In this document: one piece after another, positions 24,038 to 35,670 of the stretch
How the letters are laid out: each line of letters begins with the position of its first letter
How positions within the stretch are numbered: the first letter of the stretch is position 1
Assembly: GCF_014905175.1 (NCBI RefSeq)
Contig: NC_057792.1
Coordinates: 8,246,001-8,310,000, forward strand
DNA: 64,000 nt
Direction of reading: 5' to 3'
DNA from: Aphidius gifuensis
Lineage: Eukaryota; Arthropoda; Insecta; Hymenoptera; Braconidae
The notes under the pieces: generated by a model
The model's database searches: none
Seen by the model: the letters and a program-made list of their open reading frames with translations, nothing else
What the model was told of the DNA's origin: nothing
Translations under genes and position numbers: made by a program

Positions 24038-25607
24038 GAAATGCCGGTTGACGAAATTGTGATAACCAATGAAATTCCCGTTAATGAGCCTGTACGGGAA
24101 AATGATAATGAAACACCTGTAGATGGTCCAGGGGTCGAAAATGACATTGCTTACGTAAAATATGAAACAGCAGCGGCTATGTTTGCCAATGCACAGTTGG
24201 AAATTGAAATACCGGCTGACGACGTTATGTTATTAACCAATGAAATTCCCGTTAATGATCCTGTACGGGAAAATGATAATGAAACACCTGTAGATGGTCC
24301 AGGGGTCGAAAATGACAGGGGTTACATAGAATATGAAGCAGCCGCGGATATGTTTGCCAATGCACAGTTGGAGATAAAAGAAAATGAACCAATTGATGAG
24401 AAGTTGGTTAAGTTTTTAGAAGGTGAAATATTTTTTGTCCATAATATTTTTACGCGTTATAGATTGTTATAAAATAATAATAATGATAATAATAATTTTA
24501 TGTTACAGATCTAGTACAAAATGCTCTTGAAGAAATAATCTTGAAGAAAAAACTTATTCAGAAATTAAAAAACTAGCAATTACGTCGGTGGAAATATTAC
24601 CCCCAACTAAACGAATTACCATGAATTCTCAAAAAATAACTAAAAAACAAAAAGGTAAATATTTGTAGTAAAAAAAATAATAATAATAATAATAATAATA
24701 ACAATAATAATAATAATAATAATAATAAAATATATTTTTTATTACAGAACGCAGTAAAGATGACAATACTGAAAAACAGGGAACAGCATTACCCACTCAA
24801 GCCATGAAACTTGGTGAAAAAATAATGACGGTAGATGAAGAAGGTAAATATTTTATAAAATAAATAAATAGAAAAAATTTTATGGTAATAATAATAATAA
24901 AATATATTTTTTTATTACAGAACACAGTAAAGATGACAATACAAAGAAGAGGATCCAGTATTACCTATTCGATCCGGGAAACACGGAAAAAAAATGATAG
25001 CCGTAGATGATGATGAAGGTAAATATTTTATAAATAAATAAAAAAATTTTAAAATATAATAATGATAATAATATTAATCATATATATTTTTTGTATGGTA
25101 GATGACGTGGTTATATTGAGCCAATCGTCAACGTCTTCGTCATCATCATCGTCATCGGGGTCATCGTCTTCGTCTTCAGACCCCCCCACTATCATGAATG
25201 AGAATAATGTTGCTGAAAAATATGACGAAGAACATCAATATCGACCTAAAGCAGGGTCTTCAAAGCCAAAAAATGAGTCTGTAGATATTACAGATTTCTG
25301 CGTTGACTGCGAGGGATATCAATGTCCTAATGAAGCAGCAACGCCACATCACCAATTTTGTAAAGGCTGTCATGAAAAATGGCAGATGGGTGAACAACCG
25401 CATTACCCACATCCATCACCAGTAAAAATACCAAACACAATTATTAAAAAACGTCAGCAAATAGTAGATGAAAGAATAAAATGTTTACAAGACCAAATAC
25501 GTGAGCTCGAAGAATCATTGAGTCACGTAAAATGCGATCTCTGTGGTGGAGAACCAATTGTAAATGAATTTGGTCATTGTGAACGCTGTGCACAATTAAT
25601 AGATTGA
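24038..25607 (+). CDS. Multi-exon gene with duplicated exons, Ser tract and C-terminal Cys clusters; partly broken
   Basis: A series of exons is bounded by GAAG|GTAAATA donors and TTACAG acceptors, at about 24038-24418, 24509-24655, 24749-24842, 24921-25018 and 25103-25607. The first exon holds an internal duplication: the segment with EIPVN[ED]PVRENDNETPVDG occurs twice. Exons 3 and 4 duplicate each other (both start with E[RH]SKDDNT), and 2 and 4 carry frameshifts. The last exon has a Ser tract, then FCVDC … FCKGCHEKW with two His between, then CDLCGG … CERC, a likely zinc-ribbon pair separated by a coiled-coil-like helix. I do not recognise the family. It is next to polB, but introns are unusual for Mavericks, so host origin is possible. 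Confidence 0.5.
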
Positions 25608-25609
25608 AT

Positions 25610-26148
25610 AATAAACCTATTTGTAAATAAATAAAATTGTTTGTATGTCTTTTTTACAGGTATTATTGTATCGGAAAAAAAAAATAAATAAATAAATAAA
25701 TAAATAAATAAAAATTTTGTATACCTTTCTCCTTTTGTCTTTTTTTTACAGATATATTTGTTATTGTTAAAAATTTTGTATACCTTTTTCCTGTTGTCTT
25801 CTTTTTACAGATATATTTGTTATTGTTAAAAATTTTTCAGGTTACGCCATATTTTTCGTTTTCTTTTTACCGGTATCAAATATAATTTTGTTTAGAAAAA
25901 AAATCGTTATTTCTCTTGTTATATTTTTTCACACCAGAGGGCCAGAAAAATTTTCAATCAAATATAATTTTGTTTAGAAAAAAAATTCGTTATTTCTCTT
26001 GTTATATATTTTTTCACACCAGAGGGCCAGAAAAATTTTCAATTTTGTCGGGTAAAATATTTTACGAAACAGGTGAATTTAGAAAAAAAATCAGTTTTGC
26101 TGTGACCACTGCAGTGTGAAGATCTTTTTTTCAAGTTGTTGCTAAAAA
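25610..26148 (+). repeat. Two pairs of short direct repeats before polB
   Basis: AAAATTTTGTATACCTTT followed by CTTTTTTTTACAGATATATT occurs at about 25710 and 25770. A unit with CACACCAGAGGGCCAGAAAAA occurs at about 25930 and 26018. A short AAAT microsatellite lies at 25680-25712. The frame at 25916-26119 is an artefact of the repeat. This is probably the 5' region of the polB gene that starts at 26149. Confidence 0.6.
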
Positions 26149-27318
26149 ATGGAGCGTGTTTTAGATGATGATGTTGGAGTTGATAACAGTGCAGAGTGTG
26201 AGTTTTTTATTGATAGTCTAGTCGATGGTAGTTTAACGAACAATATTATAGAACCGCGGTTACAACAAGAGCATTTGGATCAGCATTTACGCGTATCACA
26301 AGAATCTGAAGTTTTACAACAACAACCTCTTTTGGATGATGTTGAAGTTGACGATAATTTTATCGATAGGGATATAATAAATCGAATCATGCAATCGCCA
26401 TTAAAACAACATTATTTTAGTGAGACTTTACAAACAGGTGGTGGTAGTGATAATAATTTTCAGCGTATAGATATTGTTGATGAAACACAGACATTTGTGG
26501 GGAAATATAATTTAAATAAACATTTGATAAATTTTAAAGTGAAAGAAATACCGGAAAATACTGTAGTTGAAACATGGATTGAAGAAGCATTTGCAGAAGT
26601 ATACAAGCTGATCAGAAATTATTCAAATAATGCGCGTGATCGAGTTATTCTCAGTTTCAAAACCCCTTCTATGAACTCTGAGGCGCATACTCACTTGACA
26701 CCCGCCAATAATTTTACATTTGAACGGTTATGGGAGATTGTAAGTAGCATTTGTCAAAGTAATGATCCAGTGCAGGCCAACGATCTATTTACTATTGACT
26801 TGGTTGTATTAAAATCAACGACTGGTGGTAGTGTCCCGCACCAAGTAGTACAAAAGGCTCGTGGTGCTCTGGAACTGAACCACGATAATCTATATTTATG
26901 TTTGCCACGTTCTATTGTAACGTGTTTATCAATAAGAAAAAAGAAAAGAACTATAGTTGCTGGTAGAAAGCTGGGTCTTGAACTTTGTCAAAAAGCTAAC
27001 ATTAGTGTGCCACGTGGTGGGTGTGGGATCAATGAAATAATTTTATTTCAAAATTATTTAGTTACTGAATCTGCCGCATTAGTTATCTGGAATTTCAATA
27101 TTAATGATAGTCATACAATTTTTTTTGATGGGAAAAAAACTTTACTCAATCGCGGAGTTTCACGTGAACAATTGAAAATTTTGAATATTGTGTATTATCC
27201 TGATGACAAACATTTTGCACCTATAAAATATATGCATGTATTTATGGCTACAAATATAAAATTCTGGTCTGATTGGTGTCATATCGGCTTCACAAAAAAC
27301 GAATATCATATCAAGAGG
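26149..27318 (+). pseudogene. POLB: Maverick copy A DNA polymerase B, N-terminal piece
   Basis: The ATG at 26149 opens a long frame. After an acidic region it carries the domain seen upstream of the exonuclease in Polinton polymerases: an RGGCGINEIILFQ segment and a following VIWNFNINDSHTIFFDG segment. The frame leaves the family near YHIKRHGS at 27318, where a palindromic insertion begins, and stops at 27345. The rest of the gene resumes near 30990, so this piece is separated from the exonuclease domain by about 3.7 kb of repeats. The identification rests on segment order and on the downstream exonuclease and palm motifs. In the intact family this protein replicates the element by protein-primed synthesis. 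Confidence 0.65.
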
Positions 27319-27386
27319 CACGGTAGTGCCTCGCGTCAAGTATGAGAAAAAAAAAAAAGTGGGAGAAACGAGATTTAACTACCGTG
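27319..27386. repeat. Short palindromic sequence interrupting polB
   Basis: GAGGCACGGTAGTGCCTCG at the left and CTACCGTGCC at the right share the inverted word GGCACGGTAG. They mark the point where the polymerase frame is lost. Confidence 0.5.
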
Positions 27387-27389
27387 CCT

Positions 27390-28700
27390 ATATATTATCG
27401 ACACAAAGCTAACCCTAACCCTCCAATTCCTCGGGAAATTATTTTAAAATATGATTGATCAGATAAATATATTATGTCTTCTGATCATTTTATTAAATCA
27501 ATATCACACTTTTTTATAAAAAAAAAAACAGATTTTTTAGAAGTATACTTTTCTTTTAAACTTCAAAATCATTTTCAGAAATTGCGCTTTTCTTGAAATT
27601 CTTATAAAACCTTACCGCACTCTGACAAACATTATAAAACCAAAATCAGATCAAAGCATTATGGCTGCCAAGTCCAGAGCAATTCACAACCTTATAAAAT
27701 AAAAATTGAGCAATAATAGTAGAATGGTGTGAAAGAACCTTTATTTATATCATATACAGTATTCAGTATCGCATCGTTGGTGCTACAGTATTCAATATCG
27801 CAGCGATGGTGCCTCCGCCATATGCCGTTGGGATATGGGCGCAAATCCTGCTCATCAGGTGTGCTAATGTACTAATATACAACATACACATGCTTGCTGA
27901 TAAACGTAACCTTTTGTTTATAGACCTTTTGTCTTTATCGTGCCTTTGTTTCTTGTGCCTTTTGGAATATATTATTTGATTGATGTGAAAAATATTCTGT
28001 CTTCTGATCATCTTATAAATTAATCGAATCTTTTTAATAAAAATAAAAACAGATTTTTGAGATGTATACCTTTTTTTTAAACTTTAAAATCATTTTTAGA
28101 AATTGCGTTTTTCTTACCACAGTATCCAATATCGCATCGATGACGCAAATTAAATAATGATACTTTAAGCTATGTTCCCAAGTCACATGTTATTGTTTAT
28201 TTTTTTTTCAATTAAGTTTAATGAGTTTTTTTTTTTACATCATGTGTAAACAAAAATATAAAATATTTTTATTTACGAAAGGATTTATTTTCGATTATCT
28301 AAATCAGCTGCCAGAAGCATCGGTCTATAGAGCAAGAAAGCTAACATATTTAGATGGTGTGAAAAAACCTTTATATATGTCAGTATAGTATTCAATATCG
28401 CATCGATGGCGCGAATCAAATAATGATACTTCAACCTATGTTCCCAAGTCTCATGTTGTTATTGTTTATTTTTCTTTCCGTCAAGTTTAATGAGTTTTTT
28501 TTTTTACAGGATATGTAAATAGAAATATAAAATATTTTTATTTACGAAATTATTTACGAAAGGATTTATTTTTCAATATCAAAATCAGATTACAATGTTA
28601 TTTGTTCATTTATTCATTTCATTAATAATAATTAGTGTGATATTTTCTAATATAAATTATATTTATTCATTGTAAAATATATTATTTATACAGATTTCAT
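27390..28700 (+). repeat. Degenerate tandem duplications within the polB gap
   Basis: A unit containing CAATATCGCATCGATG[AG]CGC, GATACTT[TC]AA[GC]CTATGTTC and TTTTTATTTACGAAAGGATT is present at about 28120-28310 and 28385-28590. Earlier partial copies occur at about 27745-27800. Another pair, starting GTCTTCTGATCAT, occurs at 27475 and 28000. None of this is coding. Confidence 0.7.
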
Positions 28701-28897
28701 GGATTGGAAGGGCAGAGTTAAAACTAAAAAGGCTGCACCTTTATAATAAATGATACGAAAAGCAGAGTTTTGGTAATTCCAACACCAAAAGACGATACAT
28801 CTGCAACTGCAACTTTAAAAAATTCAAAACCACTGTATGTCCATCTATGATGGATGTTACAGGTGTTAAAGATCCTGACAATAATAATCAAAGTAAG

Positions 28898-29186
28898 GGT
28901 GCGAACTCACGACAAGCTAAAATTTCCGCTTATAATCATGGCAGCTATAAAAATAACCAAAAAGTAATTAAATTCACTAAATTATCACTGAATTAACTAC
29001 TATTTACTGAATTGACTGCAAATCCGTGGTGTCTCTCCGTGACTGCAGAACAAGCTTGACACCACCAAGCTTGTTCTAAAATCACGGATTCGCGATAAAT
29101 TTAGTAAATTTAGTTACTTTTTGGTGATTTTTATAGCCGCCATGTTAACAAGCGGAAATTTTAGCTCGTCATGAGTTCGCACCCTA
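28898..29186. mobile_element. MITE with inverted ends GGGTGCGAACTCACGACAAGC
   Basis: The left end GGGTGCGAACTCACGACAAG and the right end (inverse GGGTGCGAACTCATGACGAG) match, and the arms continue through AAAATTTCCGCTT and CCAAAAAGTAA. The element is about 290 bp with no coding capacity. A divergent relative with similar ends lies at 30172-30410. Confidence 0.8.
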
Positions 29187-29732
29187 AAATTGATGTCAAG
29201 TATTGGTTATTTGATTGTAGAAATCCCTTAATTTTCGAAAAAAAACTGTTTTTGAAATATTTCCATGTTAAATAAAGTGTATTTTATATTTTGTTATTTT
29301 TAGCTTATTAATATTTTTTTATTATTGTTTTATCAATTATCGATATTTTATATATTTTTCTATTGTTGTCAAGTGTATTCAATTTTAGAGCTGTGTGTTC
29401 ACACGCAAGTTTTTGCTGCAATGCTTTATGCTTCATGAATGAGTGCCCTCATCGGTAAGTTTTCTCGCTCACTGACGAATCGAGTCTCCGCTCGGTCTCT
29501 ACGACTTCACCGCTCTATGGTGTTATTCATTTTTCATCAGCAATCTACAATTGTAGCTACGAACAAAAGTATTTAGAAAAATGTGAATCGTGTTCATATG
29601 CAAAATGCTTACATATTTTTTTTTTTAGAACGAACAAAAATTAATACGGATGGTACCAAGTAATTTTATATACTTTTTAATATTATAGTTTTTTCTATCA
29701 AATGATTGAAGGACTTTACAAAAAGATGTGAT

Positions 29733-30994
29733 ATCTAAACAAAAAAAGAAACACAGTTTTTTTTACAAAAAGGAACGTCAAGTATTCGAAATCCCCACTA
29801 ATTATGTGATTATAGTAATTTTATTTTATATTGATATTTATTAATTTTTTACATACAAAAAGATATAATACTTTATACTTTATAAGTCAAGAAGGAAATA
29901 TTTAACGCATATAATTAAGTCTTAATCTTTGACAAAATTTTATACTTGACCCCGCCCGGTTCTTCCCAAATAAAATTTAAAGACTTTCACACTAATGCAG
30001 ATCTACTGAAATTTAGTAGTCGTTCACTTTCAACATAAATGTATGCGCAGTCACAACCTTGCAACTTTATTATAGTAGTTTCATATAAAAAAGACAAGAA
30101 TAGAGCGTGACAAGTGTGATTTTTTTGAAAATCTATGAAAAGTATATGAATTATATTAAATTAATGTCTTAGAGCTCAAACGCACGACAAGCTAACTTTT
30201 GCTTGTAAACATGGCTGACGTAATTCTGAGTGATCTAAGCATGCGCAACACGTAAAATTACTAGAAAAACCACGATGGCTGGGGACATATTACTAGTTTC
30301 ATGGGAATTAGGACGGCCATGTTTACAAGTTCGACACAACCCAACTTATTGCGCGTGCTCAGTGCGCTTTACAAGCGAAACTCGGCTTATCGTGAGTTTA
30401 AACCCTTAGCTTATTAGCATTGTAACTGAATTCATTTAGATTTTTTGGTGATATCTGGAAAAATTGCATAGTGGACACCACCTTTTACACTGTAAAATAT
30501 ATATTCGGCGCTCGTGTCATATTGTGTCATACGAATTCATTATTGAATTGTTGATTGACGAAATAAGTATATATATATATGTATAGAGGTATATATATAT
30601 ATGTATATATATATTTTTTTAAACACGCCGGCAAGGTAACAAGATTGTACGCTGCCAGTCCTAAGCCTAGATAAAATGTGAAGGGTATATATATATAATA
30701 ATGGATAATTGGAAAATACCATTAACTCTGTTGTCGAGACGTGTGTAGGCTTCAAATTTTATTTGAGAAGAACCGGGCGGGGTCAAGTATAAAATTTTGT
30801 CAAAGATTAAGACTTAATTATATGCGTTAAATATTTCCTTCTTGACTTATTTTGGTATTATATCTTTTTGTATGTAAAAAATTAATAAAGATCAATATAA
30901 AATAAAATTACTATAATCACATAATTAGTGGGGATTTCGAATACTTGACGCTCCTTTTTGTAAAAAAAACTGTGTTTCTTTTTTTGTTTAGATA
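29733..30994. mobile_element. Inverted-repeat element of about 1.26 kb beside polB
   Basis: The left arm (29733-29985) is the inverse of the right arm (30752-30994). Both contain TCTAAACAAAAAAAGAAACA at the outer end and ACCCCGCCCGGTTCTTC at the inner end. The right end abuts the resumption of the polymerase frame (C-x2-C motif near 31000). The loop contains another MITE and a TATA microsatellite (30565-30615). No transposase was seen. Confidence 0.8.
30172..30410. mobile_element. MITE nested inside the 29733-30994 element
   Basis: The ends AGCTCAAACGCACGACAAGC and the inverse GGGTTTAAACTCACGATAAG match imperfectly. The arms continue with CTTGTAAACATGG / CCATGTTTACAAG. It is the same general family as 28898-29186, so at least two rounds of insertion occurred in this gap. 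Confidence 0.7.
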
Positions 30995-32739
30995 CAATGT
31001 TGGACAAAATGTGACAAGTGCTTAAATTCCCCGGCATGTAAAATCAATAACAGTAATGATGATGATTTTAAAAAATGTTTGATATGTAATCGAGTATTTT
31101 ATAGTGAACAGTGTTATGAAAAACATTCACAACCAGACTCGTATTCAAAAAATTTTTCCGTTTGTAATCGAATTAAAAAATGTAATGTTTGTCGTAAAGT
31201 CTACGTCCGTGACAGTGAACATTTGTGTGGTTATTATTATTGTGCGCCCTGTCAAGACCACAAACAACCAAACCATCTGTGTTATATGAAGCCTCGGCCA
31301 ATAAAGCAGAGTGCTCGTAAAGAAAAAAAAGTTAACGGATTTTTATTTTTTGATTTTGAAACACGGTCTGAGCTGAGATCATATAAAAATAATAAACAAT
31401 TAAAAATGCATATCGTCAATTATTTTTGTGCGCAAATAGTGTGTGAAATTTGTTCAGAGTCAGACGGTACAGAAAATTGTCATTGTAGTGAGACGCACGA
31501 ATTTACACATCAGGGTGACGATGCCATAAAAAAATTTGTTGATTTAGTTTTAAAGTCAAAATCAAGATACTCAAAATTAATTTGTATAGCTCATAATGGC
31601 GGCGGCTATGATGCTCAATTTGTCTTACGTGAAATAATCAAAAGAGTGCCTATAACAAATATTCAAACAATCGTAAATAAGGAACTAGGCTTACATTGAT
31701 ATCTTTCGATAATGTCAAATTTATAGACTCGCTAAATTATTTTTTCATGCCATTAAGTGCGTTACCAAAAGCTTTCGGGATTAAAGAATTGACTAAGGGT
31801 TTTTTTCCTTTTTTCTTCAATAAACCAGAAAATCAAAATTACATTGGTCCTTTACCTCCTAAAGAAGACTTTGGTGTGCGCGCGCTGACTATTGAAAAAC
31901 AACAAGAATTTTATAAATGGTATAATGAACGACTTCAAGGTCCACCATTTGATTTTAAACGAGAAATGGCAATTTATTGTAAATCTGATGTAGAATTACT
32001 TAAGAAGGCGCGTATTACATATAGAAAATTAATGATGCAAGTAGGGAATGTTTGCCCATTCACCGAACCTTTAACTGCTGCATCGACTAGTTTATTAATT
32101 TATCGTAGAAATTATTTAAAAGAGAATGAGGTAGCACTGATCCCCAAGAATGGATATAGGTTAGGAGACATGCAATCTACCATAGCTATACAATGGCTAC
32201 TATGGCTTGAACATTCTCATGGGATCAAAATAATTCATGCTGGTAGAGGGCGTGAGCGTAGAGTAGGTCCCTTTCTGGTCGATGGCATTTCAGAAGATGG
32301 CGAAACCATATACTCTTTTTTAGGTTGTTACTATCATGGTTGTGATTGTTTTGAATTGATTAAAGATGTGGATGCAGATTTAGGGGATAATACAACGCTT
32401 AGAACGAGGCGCGAGAATACTGAGTACATAAATGCATATTTTAAAAAAGAAGGTTATGAATTGATTATTATTTGGGAATGTGATTTTAAAAAAATGTGTC
32501 AAAAAAACGTAGATTTGAAGAATTTCTTGAAAACAATTGATAATCATTTTTATAAAGAAGCAATATTGCCTCGTGATGCTTTATTTGGTGGGTGAACTGA
32601 AAATTTTTGTGTCTCACATACTGTTACTGGTTCTGAAAAGATATACTACGTGGACGTCACATCACTTTATCCTTCGGTATTGAAGAAAAATATTTACCCG
32701 CTAGGCCACCCTAAAGTTTTTGTTCTGAATGATATACGT
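30990..32739 (+). pseudogene. POLB: Maverick copy A polB, zinc-finger, exonuclease and motif A region
   Basis: The frame resumes near 30990 with Cys pairs (KCDKC, then CLICNRVF and CNVCRKVY), as in the zinc-binding region of Polinton polymerases. Exonuclease motifs follow: Exo I in FFDFETRSEL, Exo II in AHNGGGYDAQF and Exo III in YCKSDVELL. Palm motif A reads DVTSLYPS (about 32660). A one-base shift near 31690 separates the first part (to 31699) from the second (31696 onward). A TGA at 32593-32595 interrupts the frame, which then stays open to 32739, where the LTR retrotransposon has inserted. The catalytic exonuclease acidic residues are all still visible. Confidence 0.85.
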
Positions 32740-33186
32740 TGTGAGGTGTGGATTCCTCACTTTACTTATTTTTCATTTAATTTAATTTCAAACAATAATT
32801 TAAAAGATAGACACGAGATTTATATTTAATATTAATAATAATGAAACAATTTATTTAACAAGTAGAATACGTAATATGACGATTTAACAAGACACAATAT
32901 GTATATATTTTACTAATTGTGATATGGCAAAGCCAAATCACAAATACAAATTTTAATTAATATTCTCAATGTTTTTTGGACGCACTCGATGGTGGCCGGA
33001 CAAGAAGTGCCATTTATATTTTTCTAGTTTTTCTACGTCGTCTCTACGACACGTAGACACACATTTCCCCTCATACATACATCACTCAATAAATACAACA
33101 ATTATACTGGTGTCACGGAGGCACCAATACATACATATATACATTTTATATTTACAATATGGGTGTATCTATTTTGACACGCTACA
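32740..33186 (-). repeat. LTR, 3' copy in element orientation
   Basis: 447 bp, differing from the other LTR at about two positions (near 32770 and 32780). On the plus strand it starts TGTGAGGTGTGG and ends CGCTACA. Confidence 0.92.
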
Positions 33187-33204
33187 GTACCCCCCTTTTT
33201 CATT
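33187..33204 (-). promoter_or_regulatory. Polypurine tract
   Basis: On the minus strand AAAAAGGGGGGTAC sits directly before the 3' LTR, the expected place for plus-strand DNA priming. Confidence 0.85.
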
Positions 33205-33558
33205 ATACATGATTTATCATTATTAATGAAAACTATAGTAGCGTTTATATACAAGTAATATACAAAACATTTACAATAAACAATTTAAAATTCTTAATCA
33301 TCATATAGACTTTAAAATTACTATTATTTTACATTTAAAATTAATTTTAACTGTACTCAAATAAAATTTTATAATGATCCTATTTACAACCACAAATACT
33401 TCTTTTTTCTAAAATCAAATTAATCTTTGACCTTGAAATTTAAAATACAAAATTATGATTATCAAATATTAAAACTTTACATTAATTTTAAAAAAAGATA
33501 TAATATACATTTACGTTGATTAATAAAATTCAGATGAATTTATGCCACATCTTACATA

Positions 33559-35001
33559 TTACCAGCATATTGTAATAGTAGCATCCACCATGATATCATT
33601 TGTCCTTGAGCGTTCACACATGGCATATATTTGAATGCGCCATTGAAGCTCACACATGAATATAAAATTTATCAAGCCACCTGGTCCTTGGCATGAGGCA
33701 AATGACAATAGCCAACTTGATTTTCCATCTTCATCCCTCAATTGACACTCCAAGAGATATATATTGTACATGTCCCATCGACCACAATATTTTTTTCTGC
33801 TTCCAAATTTACCATCAACATCATGCTTGGATTTATTGAAGTGCCTATCATTATCATTTATTAAATGCAAACAATTTAATTTTATTTTGCATTTAATTTT
33901 ATCATCATTTATTATTTTGGTATCTACCAATTTTGATTTTATTTTATTTTTACGTTTATTTTTTGCACAATTTATTTTGTATTGTTGACAAGTATTTATT
34001 TTTTCAATATTATTATTCATGACCTTGAAATGAATTTTCTTTTCACTGTCATTTAAATCATTATTATTAATATTATTTTTACACATATTATTATCACAAA
34101 TTACTTGGTGACAATTATTTATTTTATTAACACAATTGTTGTGATTTCCATGCACAATATTTAATTCATTTCCATGGTAATTATTTGTTTTTTCAGTGTA
34201 TTCATTGTGATTATTATTCACAACATTTATTAATTTATTTTTACTATCAACAATCTGTGCTGGATTTTGTTGATCACAAATTATTATTTCACCATGACTG
34301 TTGTGATTTTCATGCATGATGATGATTTTATCTTTATTTTTACATACATTATCAACACTTTTATTTTCACATATGTTATCAACAAAATTCAATTTATTTT
34401 GTTGATTACAATTTATTTTATCATTTTGATTGTTGTGGTTATTCATCACAACATTGAATTTATTCTTATCTTGATTATCAACAACCATTGCTTGATTTTG
34501 TTGATCACAACTTATTTTATCACCATGATCAGCATTTTTTGAGGAATCACCCCCCTGTTGATCATTTATTTTATTCATAATTTTTTCTTTTACTTCTTTC
34601 TCTACTTCTTGTATAATATTATCAACTAATTTTTTAAGTTCTATACCACCATTTGTCCGGTGATATTCTTCATCATATACCTCTTGATTCATGTTGCATC
34701 GCATGAATTTTGAGATATCAACATGTGCTCCATGCAACCACAACATGATCTCTGAACATATTTTGTGAATTAATTCCAGTCCATTTATAGAAACTGTGAC
34801 ACATTTTACTTGTTTTATAAATTCAACTATTGTTTCATTGAATCTTTCAATATTTATTGTTCTATCCATTATCTCAATTAATTCTTCAATGACCTCAATT
34901 TTTTTAAATATTGTATATAGACTTTGAACATCAGCCTTTCCAATTATCATTGGCTTCCATGTTGGCCACATGTTCACTACCAATGATATTAATTTTTCCA
35001 T
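33559..35001 (-). CDS. 480-residue Asn-rich protein of the LTR element, possible Gag-like
   Basis: This is the only long frame of the retrotransposon and it is intact. The N-terminal third (about residues 1-140) looks globular and helical (for example a VEKEVKEKIMNKI helix near its end). The middle (about 150-350) is low-complexity Asn/His/Lys with recurring CDQQN or CNQQN words. The C-terminal 100 residues hold a DVDGKFGSRKKYCGRW motif that recurs in the broken copies at 18.6 kb and, in part, 44.6 kb. There is no zinc knuckle, protease or polymerase motif. A structural, Gag-like role is the simplest guess given its position, but no family match is recognised. Confidence 0.6.
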   Translation of the reverse strand: MEKLISLVVNMWPTWKPMIIGKADVQSLYTIFKKIEVIEELIEIMDRTINIERFNETIVEFIKQVKCVTVSINGLELIHKICSEIMLWLHGAHVDISKFMRCNMNQEVYDEEYHRTNGGIELKKLVDNIIQEVEKEVKEKIMNKINDQQGGDSSKNADHGDKISCDQQNQAMVVDNQDKNKFNVVMNNHNNQNDKINCNQQNKLNFVDNICENKSVDNVCKNKDKIIIMHENHNSHGEIIICDQQNPAQIVDSKNKLINVVNNNHNEYTEKTNNYHGNELNIVHGNHNNCVNKINNCHQVICDNNMCKNNINNNDLNDSEKKIHFKVMNNNIEKINTCQQYKINCAKNKRKNKIKSKLVDTKIINDDKIKCKIKLNCLHLINDNDRHFNKSKHDVDGKFGSRKKYCGRWDMYNIYLLECQLRDEDGKSSWLLSFASCQGPGGLINFIFMCELQWRIQIYAMCERSRTNDIMVDATITICW

Positions 35002-35649
35002 TTTATGTTATTTTTTATATTTTACACGAACAATTATTTTAATATTTTAAATATTATATTATCAATTATTTAAAATCATATATTATTTGAATGAAAATAT
35101 TTTGTTTAATTTTCATGTATTATTTTATTATACAGTACATTTATTATTATTATTTTCTGATGAAATCAGGCGTGCCCAACGCTTGGTTGCCACGTGTATC
35201 CAAATTTTATTATTATTATTATTTTTCTGATGAAATTTTCACAAATATGGCGTGTTCAACACTTCTTTGCCACGTATATACAAATTATTATTATTATTGA
35301 TTACTCACAAGATTTGTTGATTTTTCTCCAATTTATATGCAAAAATTTTTCTCAACAATTTTTATTTTTAATTTAATGTAATGTATTTTATGCTTTTTAT
35401 AACTTTGCACATCAATACTTCTCTTCTCACACTCGTGATTAAGATTATAATTTTGAGCCAATTATATGTACTCACGACTGAATTTTCACAATTTTATCAA
35501 TTTCTTTCTTTATCAAATATTTATCTTTCTTTTTCTTTCTTTTTGGTTTGAGCTGTTAGTTGGAAACCAATTATGAGATTCGGTCACAACTAAAATTTAT
35601 AGTTATTAATTTATATAAATTATTACTCTTTTTTTCACCGCGTGGTTTG

Positions 35650-35668
35650 TGCCGCTAGTTGGGAGCCA
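35650..35668 (-). promoter_or_regulatory. Putative primer-binding site
   Basis: Two bases inside the 5' LTR on the minus strand is TGGCTCCCAACTAGCGGC. It starts TGG like most retroviral primer-binding sites and resembles the tRNA-Lys type in its first half. I cannot verify the tRNA from here. Confidence 0.65.
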
Positions 35669-35670
35669 AT

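Noticed and set aside
27411..27424. Telomere-like AACCCTAACCC words
   Set aside because: Only two units are present in a region of decayed repeats, and the insect telomere repeat is usually TTAGG. Not evidence for telomeric DNA.
32969..33226. Frame beginning MFFGRTRWWPDKK, seen twice (also at 35900)
   Set aside because: Both copies are the LTRs of the retrotransposon read on the opposite strand. The second one only appears long because it runs into polB.
33764..34542. Plus-strand Ile/Phe-rich frames
   Set aside because: They are the antisense of the Asn-rich 480-residue gene.
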